A stretch of 64,000 nucleotides of DNA from CAWEQW01 sp963811365 (GTDB lineage Bacteria > Actinomycetota > Actinomycetes > Propionibacteriales > Nocardioidaceae). A program made the position numbers and the translations under genes. The notes below the pieces were generated by a model, which had not been told where the DNA came from, made no database searches, and saw nothing but the letters and a program-made list of their open reading frames with translations. The stretch covers positions 62,001 through 126,000 of the forward strand of contig CAWEQW010000010.1 in the NCBI GenBank assembly GCA_963811365.1. The letters are read 5' to 3'. Positions 35,901-45,972 of this stretch are shown here, in pieces (the first letter of the stretch is position 1; each line of letters opens with the position of its first letter).

Positions 35901-38900
35901 GTCGGGTACGGCGCTGCGGGCGCGGCCGCCCTGCGCGCGGCCGCCGAGCTGCCGGAGGTCAGCGACGTGGTCACCGTCGGCACCCCGTGGGCCCCCACGT
36001 CCTGCCTCGTCTTCTCCGCGGGCCTCGGTGCGGACGCCCTGCAGCTGCTCGGTCGCCTCCAGCGCGACGACGTACCGGACTGGCCCGACCCGCTGCTCGG
36101 AGGCCAGGCGACGCCGCTGCAGCGGACCCGGCTGCTGGTGCAGCGCAGCCTCGCCGCCTGGCGAGGCGAGGAGATCCTGCCGCGCGCCGACCTGGAGACC
36201 AGGCGGGCCGGACTCGCCGTCCACGCGGTCTTCGGCTCGCTGGGCCGCGACGACCTGCTCGCCGGTCTCGGTGCGTTCGGCGCCGACGCGGTGGACTCCC
36301 GGCTGGCGGCGCTGACCGGCCCGGCGGACGGGGGGCCGGGGGCGGTCACCGCCGTGCATGCCGCGGTGGACCTCCCGGTCCTGGACCTCGACCTCGGAGG
36401 GCTGCTGGTGGGGGCCGGCGCCGCGCTCGAGCTCTGCCGGCTGAGCCGGGACCCGGACGGCACGGGTCTCGCGGTGGAGGCCGTGCGAAGCCTGGTCGTC
36501 GAGGTGCGCCTCGGCGTGCACGACGGCTGGCTGGTCGGCGGCCCGGGCTCCAGCGGCTCCACCGGCGACCTGCGCTGGCTCTCCGCCCGCGTGGAGGTGC
36601 CGCTCGACGGCAGCGAGGGCGGCAGCGAGCTGGTGCTGCACGAGGCGCGCGGTCTCGGCGTCGACCGGGTTCGCTGGGTGGTCCGGGCGGGCGCCGACGG
36701 TGACACTGCGACCGTGGCCGTGCCGGAGGTCCGGGTGCTGCTCGGCGACCTGGTCACCCGGCTGCGGGCCGCGTCGGCCGACCTGGCCGACCTGCTCGGG
36801 GGGCTCGGCCTCAGCGACGCGACCGGCGGGCTCGACCTCGACGGGCTCGACCGGCTGCTGCACGACCCCGCCGCCCTGCTGCGCTCCCGGGTCGCGGCGG
36901 CACCCGCCGCGGTCGCCGAAGCGCTGCGGGCCATGGTGCCCGGGTCCACGGGCAGTGGCTCGATCGTCGCCTGGGCGGTCGGCCCGGCGACGCTCGAGCT
37001 CGACCTCGCCACCGCCACGGCGTCCGGGACAGTCGCGCACGAGGTCGCCGGCATGCTGCCGGTGCGCGTCGACCTCACGACCGGCCCCTCGGGCGCCCAC
37101 GTGGACCTGGTGGTGGGCTCGATCGACGAGCAGCTCGGCGGGGCCCGGCTCGTCGCGGGCAGCGCCGGACCGGGGCGGCCGACGTCGGCCGCGGTCGAGT
37201 GGTCGTCGGGCGGCTCCCGACGCGTGGCGGGGTTGTGGCCGACGGTCGACACCAGCCCGCTGGTCGACCTGGTGGTGGCCGCGGTGCCCACGGTGGCCGT
37301 GCAGGCGCTCACCGGTGCGCTGCTCGCGCAGGCGGCGGGGCCCGGCCGGGCAGCGCTCGAGGCGGGGCTCGTGGCGTGCGGGCTGGTGCAGGACCTCGGC
37401 GACGGCGACCGGGTGGTGCGGCTGCCGGTCGCGTTCCTGCTCGACCCCGCGGCCTACGTCGTCGGCGTGGCCCGCTCCGCGAGCGCCGACGTCGCCGCTG
37501 CGGGCTACGACCTCCTGGAGGCCTTCGGCGCGCTGGTCGACGTCGCGCACCCGCCCGGCAGCTGGCCGCTCGCCGACGGTGTCTGGCTCCGGTACGCCCA
37601 CGCAGGCGAGGCGCTGAGCTGCACGTGCACGTCGAGCTCGACGAGACGCTCGACGGCGTGCCGGTGCAGGCCGTGCTCGACGCCGGGGCCGTGCTCCGCC
37701 CGGGCGTCCTGCCCGGCCCGTCCGTCGACGTCTCCGTGCGCGTCGGCGGGACAGGGCTCGAGCCCGCCTCGACCCCGACCTGCGGGTGAGCCTGCTCCGC
37801 CCGGTGCCACAGGCGCCGCTCCCGCTCTACCCGGAGGGCCCCGGCCTGGGCCAGGCGTTCGGCACGGCTGCGCAGACCCTCCTGCCCGAGCTCCTGGACC
37901 GGCTGGCCGCGCTCGCCGTCGACCCGCCGGGGCTGACCCACGACGTCGGGCTGCTGGTCGGCCGGCTCTCCGACGCCCTCGCACTCCGCGAGGCCGGGCA
38001 CGTCACCTCGGCGCGGGTCGCCCTCTTCGCGGCGGACCCGGCGGCCGCCCTGCTCAGCCACCTGCCCGACCTCGCCGCCGATGCCGCCGACGCCCTGGCC
38101 GGCGCGCTCGACGAGGGCGGCGCCCTGCTCGCGGTGGTCCGCGCGCCGGGCCGGACGACGTTCGGCTTCGGCACCTCGCCCGGTCCGACCCTGGCGCTGA
38201 CCCTGGACACCACCGGCGCCACCCCGGCCGTGGGGCTGTCCGGCGAGTGGCCCGTCCCGGGCGTCGGGCCGGTGCGCCTGGACGCGCTGCGGCTCTCCGC
38301 CGACGGCATCGAGCTCGGGGCCCGGCTGGGGCCGCTTCCCGTCCGGGCCGGCCCGGTGGCGCTGCGGCCCCTGCTGACCGTTCGCGCCGGATCGGCCCTC
38401 ACGTCCGACCGGTTGCTGTCGCTGGGCGTCGCGCTCGACGACGCGGCCGCCGGATCGGTGGAGATGCGCTGGACGCTGGACGGTCAGCCACCCGCCCTGG
38501 CCGCCGTCGACCGCGACGGCCAGGGAGCGGTCGCCCGGGTGAGCGTCCCCGACGGGCCGGCGCGGCTGCTCTCGGTCGGGGTCGCGCTGGCTGGGTCTCT
38601 GCTGGCCGGCGCACTCCCGGACACGCTGCTCGACGCCCGGGTGGTGCGGATGCTGCACGGCGTGGTGCTCACCGAGACCGCGACCCGGCCCGACCTCGAC
38701 CCTGCGATCGCCGCCGACCTGCTCGACCCGGCGCGTCTCCTGCTGCGGCTCGAGCGGCTGCTGTGGAACGTCGCGACCGACCCCGACCCGCTGCGGCTGA
38801 CCGTCGACGGGGGGCTCACCATCGCGCTCGCCGCGACCCCGGACGCCGGTGACGACCGCGTGCTCGGCGTCGCGCTGAAGCTGGCCACCCCGGACACCCG

Positions 38901-41900
38901 GGTGACGCTCGCCGACGGCGACACGAAGGTCGAGCTCGAGGTCGACGCGTCCTGGCTGGAGCCCTCGGTCACGCCCGGCATCGCGGTGTACGCCGTGCAC
39001 GGCACCCGTTCGGGGACGGACTACTCCTTCTCCTTCCAGCCGACCGTCACGGTCGCCGGGCTCGGGGTGCGGTTCACCAGCTCGTCGGGGCCGCTGCTCT
39101 CGCTGGGAGCCGTCGGGCTGGACGGGATCGCGGTGCGGGTCTACGCGGAGGCCGGGCCGTCCGGGGGCGGCGGGGGAGCGCAGGTCGAGCTGATCGGTCT
39201 CGCCGTCGCGCCGGGAGGCGCCGGGGGCAGCAACACCGTCGCGAACGGCATCATGCACGACGCAGGCCGTTCGAGCCCGTCCCAGCGGCCGGTCATCGCC
39301 CCCGCTCTCGCGGTGCAGCGACACCCCGGTGACCCGTCGTTCAAGGTCAGCATCCGCGCCGGTCGCCCGCCCGGACCGTGGTGGGTGGTCGTCCAGCGCC
39401 AGCTCGGCCCGCTCTACGTCGAACGGCTCGGCTTCGACTCCGCGGAGGCGAACGGCCGGGTCACCCGGATCTCGCTGCTGTTCGACGGCCGCGTGGAGAT
39501 CTTCGGCCTGACCGCCGCCGTCGACCAGCTCACCGTGGCATGGCGCGGCGGCGACCTGCTGGACATCCGCCAGTGGGAGGTCGACCTGATGGGGCTGGCC
39601 GTCTCGGCCGACCTCTCCGGGATCGTGCTGGCAGGCGGCCTGCTCAAGACGGTCGACGGCACCGGCGACGCCGAGGTGGTCTCCTACGTCGGCATGCTGC
39701 TCGGCCGGTTCGGCATCTACGGGCTGACCGTGTACGGCGGCTACGCGAACGTCCGCCGGCGACCCGTCGTTCTTCGTGTTCGGCGCGGTCAACGGGCCCA
39801 TCGGGGGACCCCGGCGTTCTTCGTCACCGGCTCGGCGGGGGCCTCGGCATCAACAGGCGGCTGGTCGTCCCGACGACCCGCGGCAGTTCCCGTCGTACCC
39901 GTTCATCCAGGCGCTGGACCCCTACGCCTCGGTCCCGGACCCGATGACCAGCTGCGTCGGCTCAAGCGACTTCTTCGGCCCCGAGCGCGGCAGGTTCTGG
40001 TTCGCGGCCGGGATCAGCTTCACCTGCTTCTTGCTCGTCGACGGCATCGCGGTCCTGGCGCGTGTCGTTCGGCAACGGGCTCGAGATCGACCTCATCGGT
40101 CTGGCCCGGATGGCGCTGCCCACGCCCGGCGGCACCGCTGGTGTCGATCGAGCTGGGCTGTTCGCCCGGTTCTCGACCAGCGAGGGCGTGCTCATGATCC
40201 GGGCGGCACTCACCGACAACTCCTGGCTGCTCACCGGGACGTCCGGCTCACCGGCGGGTTCGCCTTCGCGGTGTGGTGGAAGGGGCCGCTGTCCGGGCAG
40301 TTCGTGCTCACGATCGGCGGCTACCACCCCGACTTCCACGTCGAGGGCTACCCGGACGTGCCCCGGGTCGGCCTGGTCTGGCAGGTCAGCAGCGACGTGG
40401 TCATCAAGGGCGGCGCGTACTTCGCGCTGACGTCCGAGGCACTGATGGCCGGTGTCGGGGTCGAGGCGGTCGCCGACTTCGGCTGGGCCTGGGCGCAGCC
40501 CGGTTCGGTGCGGACGGGCTGGTCTACTTCGACCCCTTCTGGTACGACGTCTCGGTCTACGCGACGATCACGCCGGCATCAAGATCGACCTGTGGTTCGG
40601 CACGATCAGCTCTCGATCACCACCGGCCCGGCGTGCACGTGTCGGGGGCCCGACTTCTCCGGCGAGGCGACGGTGGAGGTCGGTCCCTGCTCGGTGACCA
40701 TCCCGTTCGGCAGCAAGCCCGCCGGGAGGGTCGGTGCTCGGGTGGGCCGAGTTCGTGCCCAAGTACCTCGAGGACGCCGGCGCCGGGACGGCCCGGGCGC
40801 TGTCCGGGATCACCGGCGACGGCTCGCTGCCCGCCGCCACGGGCGGCGACCGGTCCGCACCGCCTCCGGACGGCAGCGCCGACGATCCGTTCGACGTGTT
40901 CGCCGAGTTCGAGCTGAACCTGACCACGACGGACCCGACGGCGGCGTTCGACCTCGGCGGCGACGCACCGGTCACCGTGGCCGTGGTCCGCTCCGACGGC
41001 GCCGGCGCCGCGCTCGGGCTTGCGCCGATGCGCGCGGCGGTCTGGAACGGTCGTCGGCGGTCGCCCTCGAGCGGTACGACGAGCAGACCGGGACCTGGCA
41101 GCCGGATCCCGACGAACTGCGCCGGCTGCGTGACGTCGTCGGCACCGGTGCGTCCCGCTGGGCGTGTGGGACCGCCGGACGCCGTACCGCCCGGCCGGAG
41201 CACCCCACCCGGCTGCCGTCCGGCGATGTGCTGCTGGCCGGCAGCCAGGTGACACTGGTCGCCGAGCTCACCCTGTCGGCGGTCGGTCCGGGGATCGACT
41301 ACTACAAGGTGGAGGCGGGCCGCCGTCCGCGGCCGCTGCAGGCCCAGGACGACCAGCGGGTGGCGCTGAGCGGCCTCGCCGGCGGTCGCGCTGCCGCGTC
41401 CGGCCAGCTCGGACCAGGCGCTCGTGGTCCGTTGCGCTGCTGTTCGACGCTCCGCGGAGGAGTCCCGACCGGGCTGCTGGCCAACGGCGTCCGGTCGCGG
41501 ACGCGCTGCGGCGAACCGGGGAGAGGTGGCGGCCCCGCCCCTGTTCGGGGCTCTGGCCGACGGGCTCGCCGTCGACAACGGCGCACCGGCCGCCTCGGCA
41601 CCGTCGACCCGCCGGCGCCGCCCGCCGCCTCCGGTCGAGGACCCGCGGGTGCTCGGTTACCTGGCCGCGGCAGCCGGGTGGCGTTCCGGCGTCCGGGCAC
41701 CACGGTCGCCGACGCCCGCACAAGCGGCGGCCCGCGCCCCCGTGGACTCGGTGCACGGACGGCTGGGCGCGGCTCCATCAGCCTGGACGTGTCACTGCGC
41801 CCGGGTGGTCGGGTCGCCGGCACCTTCTTACCGACCGTGCTGCCGTTCACCGCGGCGCCGGGGAAAGGCCGAGGCTGCCTCGTGGGGGCTCCGGCCGCAG

Positions 41901-42993
41901 CCGGCCGGATCGCAGGCATGCAGCGGCCTCGGCGGAGCGCCTGCCCGCCCGGGGCCCGCTCGCTCGGCGCAGCAGCCGACCGCGTTCCTCGCCTCGGGGG
42001 ACGTCGTCGTGCTGCACGCCCGGACGGACGGCACGGGACACCGGGAGCAGCGACCAGGCTCGAAAGCTGGGCGGGTCGGCCGGGTCGACATCCTGCGCGG
42101 CGACGGTCTGGTGTCCGCGACACCGTCGTCGAGGGCGCCGCCGAGGTGCCGGCCGGGGCCGCGCTGGTCGCGTCCGGGCCGACGGGGTGCTCGACTCCTC
42201 GACGGTGCGGCCGGCGGGCACAACCGCTCGCGGGTGGCCGCGCTGAGCGGCCTGGCGGCCTCCGGCGCCGGCTGCGTGCTGGTCGTGGACGCCGGGCTGG
42301 GCACCGTGCAGCCGGGCTGGACGACGGCGGGGGACCTGGTGCGCGACGCCTCGCGGGTGCTGACCCGGTTCGGGACCGAGGTGCGGACGGTGGCGGTGGC
42401 CGTCGAGTCCGACACGCCGGGACCGGGACCGACGACCTCGGTCTGGAGGCGTCCTGGGCGCTCGTCGGGTCACGGAGGGCCGACGGCCGCGGCCGGTGCC
42501 GCGCAGCTGGTGATGAACGGCGTCCAGGGCGTCGCCGTGTACGACGGGTGGTCCCCGACCCGGCAGCCGGAGCGGTGAGCGTCTCGGGGTCGTGGCCGGT
42601 GGCGGGGGATGGCGGCTCACCGGTGTGCTGGGGGCAGGGCACGCTTCCGGCCACGGAGCTGGCCGCGATCGTGGGCTTCCGGGGACGGCCTGGGTGGGGA
42701 GCGCGACGGCCCGGCTGACCGGCGGTCTCCGGCAAGGGCTGCCGCCCCGCCTGGGTCCGGGCCGACGAGGCGACCGGACGGAGGCCGCCGTCGGCGGTCG
42801 GAGAGGCACGCAGAGTCCCGAGCTGCTACCCGCGGATCGAGGCCACCGTTGCAAGGCGGGCCGCTACGCGGCTTCACCGAACCCGCCAGCCCAGCGTGCC
42901 GGGCCATCCGGTGCACGCCCACCGGCGCCCGGTGCCGCCGGCACTGGCCTGGCCGCGTCGAGGAGCTCGCGAGACCGCACGGTCCGAGCGTGA
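32921..42993 (+). CDS. Giant DUF6603-containing protein (about 3,350 codons), frame broken by indels
   Basis: The gene starts MALDRASLGSFGELGVALGL. A break near 33070 leads to one frame open to about 37610. A short frame (37616-37765, LHVHVELDETLDGVPVQAVL) and another (37770-39765) follow. After that, pieces of 50-200 nt in alternating frames run to a TGA at 42991. Repeated Leu/Val/Ala/Asp-rich beta and helix segments fill the first 2,000 residues, including a lipase-like segment. Residues encoded at about 39.36-40.75 kb match DUF6603. The tail holds further beta-rich segments (YYKVEAGRRPRPL, LFGALADGLAVDNG, GCVLVVDAGLGTVQPGW). No signal peptide is seen. Treating it as one gene is inference; a second start between about 40.8 and 42 kb cannot be excluded. 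Confidence 0.6.
35700..36310 (+). other. Degenerate alpha/beta-hydrolase (lipase-like) segment in the giant protein
   Basis: GSLALVGYGAAGAAALRAA, then VSDVVTVGTPWAP, mirror the lipase pattern (V-x-GHSMGG-x-x-A ... VVTLGTP). The nucleophile-elbow serine is absent: GYGAAG at 35904-35921 replaces GxSxG. A later LAVHAVFGSLGRDDLL could correspond to the strand carrying the acid. It is likely a non-catalytic relic or binding module. Confidence 0.45.
39360..40745 (+). other. DUF6603 region of the giant protein
   Basis: Reassembled across frame breaks, the order is PWWVVVQRQLGPLYVERLGF, RVEIFGLTAAVDQLTVAW, GRFGIYGLTVYGGYA, SFFVFGAVNGPIGG, GRFWFAAGISFTCFLLVDG, LTGGFAFAVWWKGPLSG, FVLTIGGYHPDFHV, WQVSSDVVIKGGAYFALTS, VYFDPFWYDVSVYATI and FSGEATVEVGPCSVTIPFGS. 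These match the DUF6603 pattern I know from bacteria and fungi, including the GGYHP motif. The function is unknown; it is predicted all-beta. Confidence 0.7.
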
Positions 42994-44981
42994 CCGCGGC
43001 ACCGCGGTATCGCTGCTGCCACCCGACCAGGTGCTCTCGACGTACCCGCCGGCCAAGCACCGAGGGCGCCTTCGGCTCGCGGCTGCCCCAGGTGGTCATC
43101 AAGCGGCGCACCCTGCCCTGGGAGCGGACGGTCGACCCGGCGAACAAGAGCGACGTCGACGACCGAGGACACCCCGTGGCTGGCGCTGGTCGTCGTCGCC
43201 GAGGGCGAGGCCGACCATGGTGCTCAACCGGCCGGTGGCCGAGTGCGTGACGCCCGGGCATCACGCTGGACCCGGCGACCGCGACGTCGACGCAGCGGCG
43301 ACTGCCTGCGCGGTCCGGCAGTCGGTGGTGCACGCAGTGTTCCCCACCCAGTAGGAGGTCGGGCTGCTCGGCGCACGCGCGGCAGGTCGACATCAACGAC
43401 ACCGAGCTGATGATGGGCGACGACGACGGGTTCCTCGCCGTGGTCGTCTGCCAACCGGCTGCCGCTGCCGGGCCGGGACGCCGACGGCGCCGAGCGCCCG
43501 GTGAAGTACCTCGCCTGCCTGGTCAACCTGTGCGGCCAGCGGGATGCGCTGCTCGACAAGGACGCCCCGCACGTCGACCTGACGTTCGTGCCGCCCGGCT
43601 CACCGGCGACCACGACCTGTTCAGCCGTGGACCGACGTCGCACCACGCGACGATGCGCCTGGAGCCGGCCACGGGACGCCGCGGCGCTGCCCCGGCGCGG
43701 CCGCCGCGGACCGCAGACGCCGAGCGATGCCGTCGAACGTGTGCGGTGGACCGCCGGCGGCCGGGGCCGCGTTCTCCGGCGCCACGGGCTGGGCGACCGA
43801 CGCCAGCGCCGGCGGCTGGACGTCGGCAGACCTCTACGCGCAGCTGGCCGCCTCGTTCCAGGCGGCCCCGACCAGCGGCTTCATCGGCCTCGGGGACGTC
43901 ATCGCGCTCGACCCCGAGCTGCGCTTCCCGGTGCTGCTGCACTGGAGCTTCACGACAACCAGCGAGAACGAGCACCTTCGAGTCCCTGATGAGGGGACTG
44001 TCGTTTCGGGGCTGCTCGGCACCGCGCCGGAGGACGCCGACGTCGCCGCGACGGGGCGCCCGCCGTTCGAGGTCGCCGAGACCGGTCACATCGGCCTCGA
44101 CCACCGGCTCCGGGTGGGCGACCAGGTGCGGTCGTGGTACCGCGGCCCGTTGCGTGCCGCACCCCACCGAGGACGGCCGGCGGGAGGCTCGCGATCGCGC
44201 ACGCCTCCGACCAGCTGCGCATCGTCGTCCCCGACGGCCGCGAGGACCTCTCGCTCGCCGCCGCGTTCGAGGTCGGCCGGCTGCTCGGTCTGTCGCGGCC
44301 CTCGATGTCGTCGCCTCGCTGCTGCGGTGGCGGCAGGCCGGCTTCGCGGCCGCCTGGCTCACCTCGTCGTACGCCGGGGCCGCGGCTACCTGGACATGAT
44401 GGCCACGCTGGAGCTCTCGCCCGACCGGTACGTCGGCGGCAGGCTGGGGGCGTTGGTCGGCGGACGCGATCGTCAGCCGGACCCAGCGACGGATCCTCGG
44501 CAACCCGTCACCAGTGGTGCCGAGCCGGGCGCGCCGGTCGGACCGAGGCGTCAGGGGTCGAGCTCCTGGCCACCGGGCTGGGGATCGAGCGCACAGGTGC
44601 TGACGGGGAAAACGGCGGGCACGGTGCTGGGTCGGCTGCAGCAGGCCGAGGTCCGGCTCCCCCCGGTGGTGGCCCAGGCTGCCGCCGACCCGGGGCGGGT
44701 GCGCGACGGGCTAGAGGCGCGGTCCTCGACGACGCGTTCACCCGGGTCGCCGTCCAGGCGCTCGCGCCCGACCTGCGCGACGGGACGCTGACGATCGACG
44801 CCGACCGGCTGCCGGTGGACCTGCCAGCTGCACCTGGACGCCGCCCGGGTCGCCCGGACGTCGCCGTACTGCGGGACCGCCTCGATCTCGGGGGCTGCCC
44901 GGAGCCCTGCCGAAGCGGGCCGACCAGCTGGACCTGCTGATGCACGCGGGTCCCGCAACGACTGGACAACGACAAGGATGA
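42990..44981 (+). CDS. Large conserved hypothetical protein (about 660 aa), LPWERT/NRLP-type, frameshifted
   Basis: The start is the GTG overlapping the TGA of the giant gene (GTGA). Reading across breaks gives VTAAPRYR, LLPPDQVLSTYPPA, RLPQVVIKRRTLPWERTVDP, DTPWLALVVVAEGEA, QSVVHAVFPTQ, GLLAHARQVDINDTELMMGD, DGFLAVVVC, VKYLACLVNLCGQ, RFPVLLHWSFTTTSENEHL, ETGHIGLDHRLRVGDQV, AAAFEVGRLLGLS, RGYLDMMATLELSPDRY and, at the end, RADQLDLLMHAGPATTG. I know this arrangement only as an uncharacterised bacterial family. There is no signal peptide. The indel density is very high throughout. Confidence 0.55.
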
Positions 44982-44987
44982 GCAGTC

Positions 44988-45972
44988 GTGAAGGGGATGG
45001 ACCTCGCAGTCGCCTACGAGGCGATGGGCGACCGAGCTGACCGCACACATCGCCAACACGCTCCACCCGTGACCGCCGACGACGACGGCAGCCTCCCTGC
45101 CGAGCTGCGCCGGTGGCTGGTCGACCTGCGGCTGCTGCAGGCCGTGCCGTTCGCCTACCTCGTCGCGGACTCCGAGCTGCTCCCGGAGGAGTCGATCCGG
45201 TGGTTCTACCTCGACCGCCGCTGGACCGACGCCCTGGTCATGGGTGCCCTCTCGGTCGGGACGGTCAACAGCGACGACCGGACCCTGCTGGCGGCGCGCT
45301 ACGAGGCGATCCGCGACCAGCTGGACCGCGAGGAGCGACAGGTACGACGCGCCCCGACGGCGCCCCGCGGCTGTCCGGCGACGGTGGCCCGATCAGTGGC
45401 TTCCTGCTGCGCTCGCGGGTCGTCGCCGGGGTGGCCGGCGATGCACGTGCGGGCCTTCGACGTCGACCCGACCGAGGCCGACGACGCGACGGTACGGCGA
45501 CGACGACCCCCGCCGGCTCCGGCTGCTCCGGCTGGAGCGGCTCGCTCCGGCGGTGCTGCTGTGCCTCTTCGACGGCATCCCGCAGGTGGTCCACCTCGAG
45601 GAGCCGCGGCAGGGCGTCCAGTTCGGCTTCGACTCGGGACCCAGACCCCGTCCGGCACCGTCAAGGCGGGGACACTGCGGCCGCGCGACCAGGTCACCTT
45701 CGACTACCTCCCGGGCAACCCGGTCGACGTGCCGTTCCGCTCGGGTGCGAGCGGCGTGGTCAACATCAAGCGGCTGGAGCGCAAGCTGCCGCAGGAAGAG
45801 GCGCCGTCGGCCCCGACGCCGCCCTCGACAGCGCGGAGTACGCCCTGCAGCTGGTCCAGCTGCCGTGGCGACAGGTGTGGGGCGACGCCGAGTATTCCCG
45901 GTGGACGCGGTGTTCAAGGCGACCGTGCGGTACGCCGACCTCGACGCGGTCTTCGTCCGGGAGCTCCCGTGA
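44988..45972 (+). CDS. Conserved hypothetical protein (about 325 aa), ESIRWFY-type, frameshifted
   Basis: A GTG at 44988 with AAGGA 9 nt upstream begins MKGMDLAVAYEAMG. The repaired frame continues ELTAHIANTLHPVTADDDG, RWLVDLRLLQAVPFAYLVAD, LLPEESIRWFYLDRRWTDAL, GPISGFLLRSRVVAG, MHVRAFDVDPTEADDA, RLERLAPAVLLCLFDGIPQV, LEEPRQGVQFGFDSG, VKAGTLRPRDQVTFDYLPGN, EYALQLVQLPWRQ and VRYADLDAVFVRELP. It resembles an uncharacterised family in which PESIRFFY and FNG/FDG(I/V)P are conserved. Breaks are visible at about 45028, 45066, 45350, 45490, 45640 and 45820. It ends in a GTGA overlap with the next gene. Confidence 0.55.

Noticed and set aside
32982..37601. A 1,539-codon minus-strand ORF opposite the giant gene
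   Set aside because: It is rich in Arg, Gly, Pro and His with no hydrophobic core or motifs, as expected for the antisense of a GC-rich coding strand; the plus strand gives ordered, family-like protein.
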